From VGJJ01 sp964480705 (GTDB lineage: Archaea > Iainarchaeota > Iainarchaeia > Iainarchaeales > VGJJ01), in assembly GCA_964480705.1 (NCBI GenBank), contig CAYZPC010000006.1, positions 1 to 58,215 of the forward strand: DNA of 58,215 bases, given 5' to 3'. A model generated the notes under the pieces. That model saw only the letters and a list, made by a program, of their open reading frames with translations. It was not told the DNA's origin and did not search any database. A program made the translations under genes and the position numbers. Below, one piece after another: positions 1 through 7,573 of this stretch. The first letter of the stretch is position 1; every line of letters begins with the position of its first letter.

Positions 1-12
1 GAAGTCAAAAAA

Positions 13-309
13 TTATCCGAATAATCCGGCCAATCCGGCAGCGGCTTCTTCTTCAGATTTCTTTTCTTCTTGTTTAGGCTTTGCTTCAGCTTTGTGCTCG
101 GCAGCAGGCGCTGCGGCGGCAGGGGCGGCTGAAACAGCTGCCTTTGCAATCGCGTCGTCAATGTTGACGTTCTTGAGACTGGCAACAAGGGCCTTCACGC
201 GGGCGGAATCCGGCGTGATTCCCGCGGCTTCCAGCACCTTCGTGACGTGCGCTTCGTTGACTTCTTTCTTTGCGGAATGCAAAAGCATTGCACTATAGAC
301 GTATTCCAT
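13..309 (-). CDS. rpl12: Large ribosomal subunit stalk protein P1 (archaeal L12)
   Basis: P1 forms the dimers of the flexible ribosomal stalk that recruits translation GTPases. The 98-residue product has the family's layout: a helical N-terminal dimerisation domain of about 60 residues starting MEYVYSAMLLH, an Ala/Pro-rich hinge, a charged Lys/Glu segment and the conserved C-terminal GLAGLFG that contacts elongation factors. I start at the ATG at 309 because a strong Shine-Dalgarno sequence GAGGTGA lies just upstream; an in-frame GTG at 318 would place the SD inside the gene. It is the last gene of the uL11-uL1-uL10-P1 series and is separated from uL10 by 84 bp containing a hairpin. Confidence 0.96.
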   Translation of the reverse strand: MEYVYSAMLLHSAKKEVNEAHVTKVLEAAGITPDSARVKALVASLKNVNIDDAIAKAAVSAAPAAAAPAAEHKAEAKPKQEEKKSEEEAAAGLAGLFG

Positions 310-363
310 GCATGTCACCTCAGTTGTGTTGTCTCATACTTATTTGCGATATGATGACCGTAA

Positions 364-384
364 CAGCCTTTTGAAAAAAGGCTG
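364..384 (-). promoter_or_regulatory. Hairpin between uL10 and P1 genes
   Basis: A stem of nine pairs (CAGCCTTTT with AAAAGGCTG, three-base loop) lies in the 84-bp gap between uL10 and P1. A second short inverted repeat, AAACCC-TATT-GGGTTT, sits at the uL10 stop codon. P1 is needed in several copies per uL10, so an intercistronic processing or stability element is plausible. That role is inference; only the inverted repeats are seen. Confidence 0.4.
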
Positions 385-393
385 GCGAAAACC

Positions 394-1242
394 CTATTGG
401 GTTTCCTCCTTGATTTGTGATTTGATTTCCGCGGCGGCTCGTTCGGCTTTGGCGAGGATTTCTCCAACCGTTGTTTCGGTGAGGAAGTTTCCATCCAATG
501 CGACTTGCTTGGCTTCGCGGAAGGCTTTGGTGATGATGACGGGCGTAGACTTGTCAGTAAACACGCGTGCATTCACGGCCAAATTGAAGGCTTGCTGTTC
601 TGCTTTCACAAAGTTAGCGAAGACTTCTTCTTCATCAATGTCCAACACCGAAGCGGGGTACATTTGTCCCTTCTCGGTGACACTAGTCATAGATAAGCGT
701 AATTTAATGGGCTTAATACCGAATTTTCCGAGCACATTTACCACGGGCGCGGTAATGGCTTCGCCTTTGTGAGTGACAATCTTGTCTTCCATCACAGCGA
801 TAGTGGCACCCTGCACGCGAACGTTCAAACCAGCGCCTTTCAAATCGGACAAGGCGGGGCCGGGAGGCAAACCAGTGTCTCCCGCGGGAATCGTAATGTC
901 GTCAGGGGCAATTTGTCCCTCTTTCGCAGCGACTTTTCCAGAGGCTTGCTTGACTAATGCGTACAATTCAAAGGGATTGACTTTTGAAAACAAAATGGCT
1001 GTGGAACCTTTCATTCCATCCACTAATTTTTCATCCGCGCCTGCTTGTTTGAGTGCGCGCTGAATGACTTTTCGCTTTGAAACCGTAACATGAGCCTTTC
1101 CGGCGAGCTTGACTTTCAATTGTCCGTGCAAGTTGGCAGGGAATCCTTTCAAGTCTGCGACTCCAATAACAGGATATTCTTTGGCCAATTGTACGAGGCG
1201 AGTAACTTCATTCTGCTTCCACTTCTTGGTGTGAGTAGTCAT
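394..1242 (-). CDS. rpl10: Large ribosomal subunit protein uL10 (P0)
   Basis: uL10 anchors the P1 stalk to 23S rRNA. The 282-residue protein begins MTTHTKKWKQNEV and has the N-terminal rRNA-binding domain (about 1-105), the archaeal/eukaryotic insertion domain (about 106-185, including IPAGDTGLPPGP) and a C-terminal helical spine. It is shorter than the roughly 330-340 residues usual in archaea: after about two P1-binding helices it ends in KEETQ, with no acidic tail and no GLFG terminus. The ATG overlaps the uL1 stop codon in an ATGA, so the two genes are translationally coupled. Confidence 0.95.
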   Translation of the reverse strand: MTTHTKKWKQNEVTRLVQLAKEYPVIGVADLKGFPANLHGQLKVKLAGKAHVTVSKRKVIQRALKQAGADEKLVDGMKGSTAILFSKVNPFELYALVKQASGKVAAKEGQIAPDDITIPAGDTGLPPGPALSDLKGAGLNVRVQGATIAVMEDKIVTHKGEAITAPVVNVLGKFGIKPIKLRLSMTSVTEKGQMYPASVLDIDEEEVFANFVKAEQQAFNLAVNARVFTDKSTPVIITKAFREAKQVALDGNFLTETTVGEILAKAERAAAEIKSQIKEETQ

Positions 1243-1919
1243 GCGGTTCCCTCCGCTTCCGATTGCTTTCCACCAATTTTAACGGGGGAAGACATTGTCA
1301 TTTTGAGCAAAACAGATTTTACGTTCACGGTTTTGTTTCCAATTGCGGGCAAAACAGCTTGATACACTGCGAGAGTGTTTTCGGCAATTTTTTCATCGTC
1401 CATTTCTTCTTTTCCAACTGAAATGTGAACAAGAGGCATGTACTTTCCTTTCTTGTTGGAGACTTTTACCACACTGCGCAAGCGGCCCACCATGGCTTGA
1501 ACTTGTTTCAAGTCGTGCGTAACGGGCTTAGGCATTCGGTTCTTAGGCGCAAGCGTTTGTCCTAAGTATTTTCCCACAGTCAACATGACGGGTCCTTCGG
1601 AGAGGAAGCCAATGTATTCATTGACCATTTCGGCCAATTGTTTTTTGTTGATGCCTTTAATTTCATCTTCCATGATGACGCGGTCAACAATTCCTTTCGC
1701 TTGAGCGGCAAATTCTTTATCGCGAACAAATAAGGCAACTTTTCCATCGCCTTTTCCAACGGAATGAGGCAAGGCCACATCCACATCGACTTGGTTTTCG
1801 GCTTTCTTAAAATCGATATTTTTGAAGTTAATTGTCAAATCCACCGTTTGTTTGAACTTACGGGGCTCGGCCGTCTGGCGCAGCGTTTTCAATGCATTAA
1901 GCACTTGATTTTTTTCCAT
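1239..1919 (-). CDS. rpl1: Large ribosomal subunit protein uL1
   Basis: uL1 binds the L1 stalk of 23S rRNA near the E site and in several archaea also represses its own mRNA. The 226-residue product starting MEKNQVLNALK has the usual length and the conserved central segment around APKNRMPKP. I chose the ATG at 1919 because GGGAGG lies 8 nt upstream; the open frame extends 27 codons further up but that extension has no family match and runs through the leader. A TATA box at 2003-2010 predicts a leader of about 61 nt containing small inverted repeats, a possible autoregulatory site (inference). Confidence 0.95.
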   Translation of the reverse strand: MEKNQVLNALKTLRQTAEPRKFKQTVDLTINFKNIDFKKAENQVDVDVALPHSVGKGDGKVALFVRDKEFAAQAKGIVDRVIMEDEIKGINKKQLAEMVNEYIGFLSEGPVMLTVGKYLGQTLAPKNRMPKPVTHDLKQVQAMVGRLRSVVKVSNKKGKYMPLVHISVGKEEMDDEKIAENTLAVYQAVLPAIGNKTVNVKSVLLKMTMSSPVKIGGKQSEAEGTA

Positions 1920-2002
1920 CTGAAAAACCTCCCACTCTCGAGTGGTTGGCGGCCTTCCATTCTGGGAAGAATGAGAAAGTAAACTATTTTCGCTAGGCAA
2001 GG

Positions 2003-2010
2003 ATTATAAA
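2003..2010 (-). promoter_or_regulatory. TATA box upstream of uL1
   Basis: On the minus strand the sequence TTTATAAT is centred about 26 bp before a predicted transcription start near 1980. It lies in the 228-bp gap after uL11, so uL1-uL10-P1 probably has its own promoter. The predicted leader holds CCACT-CTCG-AGTGG and CTTCC-ATTCTG-GGAAG inverted repeats before the SD. Confidence 0.6.
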
Positions 2011-2147
2011 TCAAAGCATTGCAGGGCGGGAATATCCCTGGATTTCAAATACAAATCGCCTATTAAAAGCGCATATTTTAGGACGGTTGTGTCTTTTTGG
2101 CTTAAAACCACTATTGAAAAAAGAAAAAGAAGAAATGCCGCTGAAAA

Positions 2148-2618
2148 TTAATTCAGCTGGCTATCATACTTTCCGTCGCGAAAATCATTCTGCGCTTGCT
2201 TGGCGTGCTTTCCATCAATGGAAATTCCCATGGAATTGCACGTTCCAATAATTTCTCGGCAGGCCGATCGAAGAGTATAGGAGTTTAATTTTCCCATCTT
2301 CATTTCCGCAATTTTCTTGACTTGCTCAAATGTCAAATTTCCCTTAACTTCCGTCTTGGGGTTTCCCGCTCCTTTGTCGGCCTTAGCTTCTTTGGTAATT
2401 AAGGCACTTGTGGGGGGGCTTCCAACCGTAATCGTGTAATTCTTGGATTTGTCCACATCCAGCACGACAGGAACTTTCATTCCGGCAAAATTCTTGGTTA
2501 ATTCATTGATTTCTTGTAGAATTTTTCCCACATTCAATCCTAAGGGAGCCAATGCAGGCCCTAAGGGAGGGGCGGGGGTGGCTTTTCCACCATCAATCAT
2601 GATTTTGATTTCGGGCAT
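2148..2618 (-). CDS. rpl11: Large ribosomal subunit protein uL11
   Basis: uL11 binds the GTPase-associated region of 23S rRNA at the base of the stalk. The 156-residue protein starts MPEIKIMIDGGKATPAPPLG and has the Pro-rich N-terminal domain (PPLGPALAPLGLN) and the C-terminal rRNA-binding domain ending near GISIDGKHAKQ. A TATA-like TTTTTAAG at about 2683-2690, overlapping the 3' end of the upstream glycosyltransferase gene, would give it its own promoter with a leader of about 40 nt; GGAATGA may serve as SD. Confidence 0.96.
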   Translation of the reverse strand: MPEIKIMIDGGKATPAPPLGPALAPLGLNVGKILQEINELTKNFAGMKVPVVLDVDKSKNYTITVGSPPTSALITKEAKADKGAGNPKTEVKGNLTFEQVKKIAEMKMGKLNSYTLRSACREIIGTCNSMGISIDGKHAKQAQNDFRDGKYDSQLN

Positions 2619-2693
2619 ATGTTGTTCATTCCTAGAAGCACGTAGGGTAACAGGCCTACTACTGAAAAATCGTCAAAAACTCTTAAAAATGGC

Positions 2694-3704
2694 TTACTTG
2701 CCCGATTTTTCTTCCAAATTAGGCGCTTTCTCCGTCACCCAAAAATAGGCAAAAAAGAAGGGATAGGCTAAATCCCGCGCGAGCATGTAAAACCAGACGC
2801 TCAAGGATTCTTTCACGGTTGCCGTGCGTCCTCGGAATGAAATCCAGGCGCGGAAGAAAAGAAGCAGGATGAGGGCAGTTACTCCAATGTGAAGTGAAAA
2901 AATGGGGTATTGCATTGCGCTGAGCACCGCTGCTATAATAACGCTCCAGGAAAAAATGGCTTGCAGCCACCCTCCTCTTCCCACCAAACCATATTTTTTG
3001 GCGTAGCGCGTTGGAAATTTTTTAGCTAAGCGAATTTCTCCGCGCGTCATTCCCAATTCGCGCAAAATACTATTCGCAGGAATGGTTCGCGTGGGGTGAA
3101 AAACTTTCACACTTTCATCAAAAATAATTTTACCGTGCTGGGAAACATGATATGCAATATCGGTGTCCTCGCGGAAAAAATGATACGCTTCATCAAAACC
3201 CTGAACTTTTTCCAACACGTCTTTGGTGAAACCCATGTTGCATGTCGGATATTCGTCTCCATTTTTATTTTTGGTCGCGTGCGAGAGAAGTGGAGTATTA
3301 TCTCCATCCGTGTGCCCTTCAATTCCAACGGCGTCAGGATGTTTCTTGAAACTCTCAACCATTTTTTCCAACCAATCTTTTTGAGGGAGAACATCATCAT
3401 CGGTAAATGCAACATATTTTCCGCGCGCGAGCTGAATACCTTTATTTCGCTTCGCATCCGGCCAGCGGGTTTCAATTTCAACGTAAGAGAAAGCGTGCTT
3501 GGCGAGTTTGCTGTTTTCATCCGCCACTTCTTTCAATGATGTTTTCGTGTAACCCACGACAATGACTTCATACTCGCTCGATGAAAGAGTTTGTTCGCGC
3601 AATGCTTTGAGAGTGTCGCGCAACGAATGAGGGCGGTTGTGTCCGGCGATAACAACCGAAATAATAGGATTTTTTTTAGTGGAGCGTGGCATAATTTTCG
3701 CCAT
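2694..3704 (-). CDS. Family 2 glycosyltransferase inserted in the spt5-uL11 cluster
   Basis: This is a membrane-anchored GT-A fold glycosyltransferase of 336 residues. Residues about 15-250 form the catalytic domain: an ISVVIAGHNRP nucleotide-binding start, FTDDDVLP as the DXD-type metal site and FFREDTDIAYH as the acceptor and base region. Two hydrophobic C-terminal segments (about 255-305) should anchor it in the membrane. It begins 3 bp after the spt5 stop codon, so it is read from the secE-spt5 transcript. A glycosyltransferase here is unusual, since this stretch normally contains only translation and secretion genes. The substrate cannot be deduced; it resembles the GT2 domain of the fusion protein at 14.6-16.0 kb in its motif set. 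Confidence 0.88.
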   Translation of the reverse strand: MAKIMPRSTKKNPIISVVIAGHNRPHSLRDTLKALREQTLSSSEYEVIVVGYTKTSLKEVADENSKLAKHAFSYVEIETRWPDAKRNKGIQLARGKYVAFTDDDVLPQKDWLEKMVESFKKHPDAVGIEGHTDGDNTPLLSHATKNKNGDEYPTCNMGFTKDVLEKVQGFDEAYHFFREDTDIAYHVSQHGKIIFDESVKVFHPTRTIPANSILRELGMTRGEIRLAKKFPTRYAKKYGLVGRGGWLQAIFSWSVIIAAVLSAMQYPIFSLHIGVTALILLLFFRAWISFRGRTATVKESLSVWFYMLARDLAYPFFFAYFWVTEKAPNLEEKSGK

Positions 3705-3707
3705 CGA

Positions 3708-4148
3708 TTATTCCTTAATCACACGAATGTGTTCGGCTTTAATCGTCACCGGAATCTTTACCGTGGCTTCCAATAATTCAACCGTGACTTCTTCCTTGTT
3801 GTCATTCACTCGAATCACGCGGGCCTTTTCTCCTTTGAAGGGGCCGGAAATGAGTTCGACTTTCTGATCGGGCTTGATGCTGTCCATCAAAGGTTTGTTG
3901 GACAAAACGCCAGTGAGTTCTTCAATCTTAACTTGTCCCGCGACAACTCCGCGTCCTTTCACCAAATTGTTTCCCACAATTCCGCGCTGGACCGTGTTCT
4001 CGTGATCGGCTTCAATCATGATGTATCCTTTGAGACCGGGCATGATGGTGATAGAGTAAATTTCCAAACCCTCTTTCTGCGCCTTTGCGGCCAAAATGTC
4101 TGCGACTAGGGATTCTTGTCCATTGGCCGTACGTACCGTATAAATCAT
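3708..4148 (-). CDS. spt5: Transcription elongation factor Spt5 (NusG-like)
   Basis: Spt5 clamps RNA polymerase and increases processivity. The 146-residue protein has an NGN domain (about 1-85, starting MIYTVRTANGQES) and a KOW domain (about 92-146, with VELISGPFKGEKARV), which is the normal archaeal length. The start has GAGGAA a few bases upstream. It follows secE, the standard archaeal order, and is followed almost without gap by the glycosyltransferase gene. Confidence 0.97.
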   Translation of the reverse strand: MIYTVRTANGQESLVADILAAKAQKEGLEIYSITIMPGLKGYIMIEADHENTVQRGIVGNNLVKGRGVVAGQVKIEELTGVLSNKPLMDSIKPDQKVELISGPFKGEKARVIRVNDNKEEVTVELLEATVKIPVTIKAEHIRVIKE

Positions 4149-4239
4149 AGAGTATTCCTCGGGTTCAAAACAAAAGCGAACAGGTCGCGTATAGAGTAAA
4201 AATGGTCGGGAAAACCTTAAAAAGGAAGGATAGGCCGGC

Positions 4240-4431
4240 CTAGAAATTCATCCGAATGAGGAAGTTAATGAGTTCTACAATGTATCCCAAAACACCCAAA
4301 ACGGCCAAACCCAGCGCGGTGATGCGGAGCATGGTAATGTATTGGGGGGTGTCAGGCTTCTTACTCACGGTCAAAATTCGGTTGGTGGACGTGATAAATT
4401 CATCCAATCCTTCTTTGAGTTTGAGTTCCAT
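4240..4431 (-). CDS. secE: Preprotein translocase subunit SecE (Sec61 gamma)
   Basis: SecE is the single-span clamp subunit of the SecYE translocon. The 63-residue protein has an amphipathic N-terminal helix (LKEGLDEFITSTNRILTVSKKP) and one transmembrane helix near the C terminus (LGLAVLGVLGYIVELINFLI), exactly the archaeal Sec61-gamma form. A TTTAAA box centred 26.5 bp upstream of the ATG indicates a leaderless mRNA. It lies between ftsZ and spt5, as in many archaea. Confidence 0.94.
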   Translation of the reverse strand: MELKLKEGLDEFITSTNRILTVSKKPDTPQYITMLRITALGLAVLGVLGYIVELINFLIRMNF

Positions 4432-4454
4432 AATGAGAAACTAGTCTGAATGTG

Positions 4455-4460
4455 TTTAAA
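4455..4460 (-). promoter_or_regulatory. TATA box for leaderless secE
   Basis: TTTAAA is centred 26.5 bp upstream of the A of the secE start codon, the spacing expected when transcription starts at the initiation codon. No SD is present. Confidence 0.65.
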
Positions 4461-4507
4461 ATGCTGCCCATTTTCCGCGCGAAAAACAAACGCAGGGTAG
4501 CATTTCC

Positions 4508-5695
4508 CTATTCGGTAAACTCAATGTCCAAATCTATTTTGGAATTTTCTTGACCGGGCGCGGGCCCATCAAGGAAGGGAATCTTTCCCCCCGCGATGAC
4601 AACCATGGCTTGAATGTGCGAGCGGGGCATGTTTTCATCAATCATTGCTCCCCAAATAATGTGAGCGTTTTGGTCGATGCGCGAACCCACGACTTCAACA
4701 ATCATTTCAGCTTCTCGTAAGGTCATGTCGCTTCCTCCTACGACATTAATCAACGCTCGATTCGCGCCGGAGATATCCACATCCAATAATGGAGACGTGA
4801 GTGCATTCTCCACGGCTTCTAATGCGCGTGCATCACTCGCTTTGTCGGCCTTGCTTTCGCCTAAACCAATTAATGCGGCACCGCCTTTGCTCAAAATGGT
4901 TCTCAAATCAGCAAAGTCCAAATTGATGAGACCGGGCTTGGTGACCATTTCGGTAATTCCTTTGACAGCATTCACCAAAACTTCATCAGCAACCTTAAAC
5001 GCTGCATTCACGGGCAAGTCAGGAGCAATCTCCAAAATTTTATCATTGGGAATAATGATGACGGTATCGGCTTCTTTTCGCAAGCGCGTCAACCCTTCTA
5101 ATGCATTTTCAATTCGGTTGCGTCCTTCTACCGTGAACGGGAGCGTGACCACTCCTACTGTTAATGCATTTTGTGATTTAGCAATGTTGGCAATCACGGG
5201 TGCTGCGCCGGTTCCGGTTCCGCCGCCTAATCCGCATGTAATGAAAACCAAATCAGAATCTTTCAACAATTCCTTCAACTCGGCTTCGCTTTCGCGCGCA
5301 GCTGCTTCTCCCACGGAAGGATCGGAGCCTGCTCCTAATCCGCGCGTGAGTTGTTTTCCAATCAAAATTTTTCGATTCGCATTAATATGCAACAAGGCTT
5401 GTGCATCCGTGTTCACGGCAAATGTTTGACCGCCTTCCAAACCCACTTCACTTAAACGTTGAACGGTGTTGGTGCCTCCGCCCCCGGCTCCAATCACACA
5501 AATTTTAGCATGCGTTTCCTGAATAATGGCACGTAAGGCTTCTTCATCTTTCAATTGCTGCTCGGTTTTTTCATGCGGTGCCGGTGCACTGGCAGCCACG
5601 GGGTGAGACATCACCGCGCCGGAGGGAGTATACCCATACTGCCCCTGGTTTTGGGTCTGTTGAACCTTATTCACGCGGTCAAAAAAGCTACTCAT
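4508..5695 (-). CDS. ftsZ: Cell division GTPase FtsZ
   Basis: FtsZ polymerises into the Z ring at mid-cell. The 395-residue protein has a low-complexity N-terminal extension of about 60 residues, then the Rossmann-like GTPase domain with IGAGGGGTNTVQRL, the tubulin signature CGLGGGTGTGAAPV, the TLPFTVEGRNRIENA segment and the catalytic T7-loop region NLDFADLRTIL. The C-terminal domain ends at about 365 and is followed by a short acidic tail ending IDLDIEFTE. GAGGGGGATG lies just upstream of the ATG. It heads the run ftsZ-secE-spt5-(GT)-uL11. Confidence 0.97.
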   Translation of the reverse strand: MSSFFDRVNKVQQTQNQGQYGYTPSGAVMSHPVAASAPAPHEKTEQQLKDEEALRAIIQETHAKICVIGAGGGGTNTVQRLSEVGLEGGQTFAVNTDAQALLHINANRKILIGKQLTRGLGAGSDPSVGEAAARESEAELKELLKDSDLVFITCGLGGGTGTGAAPVIANIAKSQNALTVGVVTLPFTVEGRNRIENALEGLTRLRKEADTVIIIPNDKILEIAPDLPVNAAFKVADEVLVNAVKGITEMVTKPGLINLDFADLRTILSKGGAALIGLGESKADKASDARALEAVENALTSPLLDVDISGANRALINVVGGSDMTLREAEMIVEVVGSRIDQNAHIIWGAMIDENMPRSHIQAMVVIAGGKIPFLDGPAPGQENSKIDLDIEFTE

Positions 5696-5861
5696 AATGA
5701 CATCCCCCTCAATCTATTAACGGTTTAACACCGGTTTCAGGACTATTACGTCTTGGACATATTAAAACCCAGCGATATATTGGGGCGCGGGGAGAAAATA
5801 GTGATCGAACGTGTGCATTATTAACCGCCCCTGCGTGGGGTGTGAGTGGAAGGTGTGATTG

Positions 5862-6674
5862 GTGGATAACCGCGCGGTCGCTTTGACGATATTGCTCATT
5901 TTCGTCTCACTGGGGACCATTTACTGGATTTCCTCATGGGAAATTCCCCTCCAAAATGGTAACTCTAACACGGGAGAACCGGAGTGGGTGCTCATGCAGC
6001 CCCAAACCTGTTCGGAAATTCCCTGGCGAAAAGAATGGTCGCTTGCGAATCAAAAAAATTATTCCGATTTTCCCATTCAGGATGAGCTCACGCACCTCAC
6101 TACTTATTACACGGCGCGCGGCATCACGGTGTTGGACGCTTCATTCACGTATCAACCTAACACCACCACCTGCACCGGGTGCGGCTGCCCCGAACCATTC
6201 GTGTTTGCACTGTACGTGAGTCAAACAGACGCCGCACGACTATCCTTTTCGGGATTTACTATTCTCGACACCACGGACCCATACATTTTCACCGGACCAT
6301 TATTCCGACAATCCACCACGCAACCAATTTCAACCGTTTCTGCATCGGACTGTGAAGATGTTTTCTTCACGGATTCTGTTTTGGATAAAATTCTAGGAAA
6401 CAAAAAAGACTCCTGCTACATTCAAGCTGCGATTAGTTCGCGTGACGTTTCATTATGCGAAAATGTTTCCGCGGCGGAAGCGAAGAACACGTGCTACATT
6501 GAATTAGCGGTCGCCAAAAAAGATATTCAGATTTGCGCACGCGTAACAAGTGAGGGAGCGCGCACCAGCTGCCTAACTAATGTCGCGGGAATTCTCCAAC
6601 AACCTGCGTTGTGCGCGAGCATCTCCGACGCGGCTGCAAAAGCGTGGTGTGAATTGGGTGCGACGCCTAAATAG
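5862..6674 (+). CDS. Membrane-anchored Cys-repeat protein of unknown function
   Basis: I do not recognise a named family. The 270-residue protein has one N-terminal transmembrane helix (about 6-25, ALTILLIFVSLGTIYWI) and an extracytoplasmic domain. Its first part contains a CTGCGCP cysteine cluster. Its last 90 residues hold three or four degenerate repeats in the style CYIxxAxxxxDxxxC, with cysteine pairs about every 20 residues, which suggests a disulfide-bonded helical-hairpin array. I start at the GTG at 5862, with GGTG six bases upstream; the TTG at 5859 is equally possible. It is divergent from ftsZ and convergent with the KsgA gene. Confidence 0.75.
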   Translation: MDNRAVALTILLIFVSLGTIYWISSWEIPLQNGNSNTGEPEWVLMQPQTCSEIPWRKEWSLANQKNYSDFPIQDELTHLTTYYTARGITVLDASFTYQPNTTTCTGCGCPEPFVFALYVSQTDAARLSFSGFTILDTTDPYIFTGPLFRQSTTQPISTVSASDCEDVFFTDSVLDKILGNKKDSCYIQAAISSRDVSLCENVSAAEAKNTCYIELAVAKKDIQICARVTSEGARTSCLTNVAGILQQPALCASISDAAAKAWCELGATPK

Positions 6675-6733
6675 TTGAATGAAAAATAGTTTGCTAAACT
6701 AATTTTATGAAAAATAAACTAAAAAAATACGGC

Positions 6734-7567
6734 TTATTCTTTCTCGCGCGTTCGTGAAAACAATTCCACAAAGTCTTCGGGTTCCAAAAGAAAAATTTTC
6801 TCATCAGAAACGTCCATTTCTTGTATTACGCGCAAAAACTTCTCGCGTGAAATACCATGCACGGGATTTTTTTCCAATTGTTTGGCCGCGTTGGAAACCG
6901 TTTTATTTTTGAAACGAAAAAGGGTTTTCAACCAGCTTACAAACACGGGAAAATCGGGAATAGTGGGTCGCTTTTTGCGCGCGTGCAACGCGAGAATAGC
7001 CGAGAAATGATTAGGTACGGGAAAAAAAGATTTTGGAGTCACTTTTCGGACGATTTCCCCATCATACTGGTATTGGGCAATCACTGAAAGAGGGTGGTAT
7101 TCGCTGCTCCCGGGAGGAGAAAGAATTTTTTCGGCGAATTCAAATTGCCAAATAAAACTCGCGTGTTCAAAACCGCGCTCAAGCAGCGCGTACATGATGT
7201 CATCTGAAATAGCATATGGGGGCGCGGCGACAATTTTGTTGAAATCTACTTTTGAAAGTTCTAGTGCGAGAAAATCGCGCTCAATGATTTCCACTTTTTC
7301 ATTTTTGGAAAACTTTTCGCGCAACACATTGCATAATTCCGGACGCAATTCCACAGCATACACATGTCCCGCTTTCTCAACAATTTTCTCCGTCACAAAA
7401 CCCGTGCCCGCACCAATCTCGAGAACGCGGTCTTTACTTGTCACGCGAGCAGCGGAAACGGCATCCACTGCACTTTGTTCATCAATCAAAAAATTCTGCG
7501 AATATCTTTTTTCGGGAAAAAACCCCGCACGAACCATGTCTTTTTGAAGGTCGTCGAGACGATTCAT
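6734..7567 (-). CDS. rsmA: KsgA/Dim1-family rRNA adenine dimethyltransferase, altered motif IV
   Basis: This family dimethylates two adjacent adenines in helix 45 of 16S rRNA. The 277-residue product has the family's N-terminal QNFLIDEQ, the SAM-binding VLEIGAGTGFVT and the acidic motif II region YAVELRPE. Motif IV, normally NLPY, reads AAPPYA at about residues 114-119, so the Asn that positions the target amino group is replaced by Ala and Leu by Pro. The next residues, SDDI, differ from the usual SSPI. The reading frame is intact. It is the last gene of the eL21-rpo4-DUF655 operon, where Dim1 is commonly found in archaea. Family assignment is secure; activity is in doubt. Confidence 0.9.
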   Translation of the reverse strand: MNRLDDLQKDMVRAGFFPEKRYSQNFLIDEQSAVDAVSAARVTSKDRVLEIGAGTGFVTEKIVEKAGHVYAVELRPELCNVLREKFSKNEKVEIIERDFLALELSKVDFNKIVAAPPYAISDDIMYALLERGFEHASFIWQFEFAEKILSPPGSSEYHPLSVIAQYQYDGEIVRKVTPKSFFPVPNHFSAILALHARKKRPTIPDFPVFVSWLKTLFRFKNKTVSNAAKQLEKNPVHGISREKFLRVIQEMDVSDEKIFLLEPEDFVELFSRTREKE

Positions 7568-7573
7568 GCGTGA

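Noticed and set aside
4677..5429. Open frame of 250 codons antisense to ftsZ.
   Set aside because: The sense protein is unambiguous FtsZ; the antisense product has no recognisable features or promoter.
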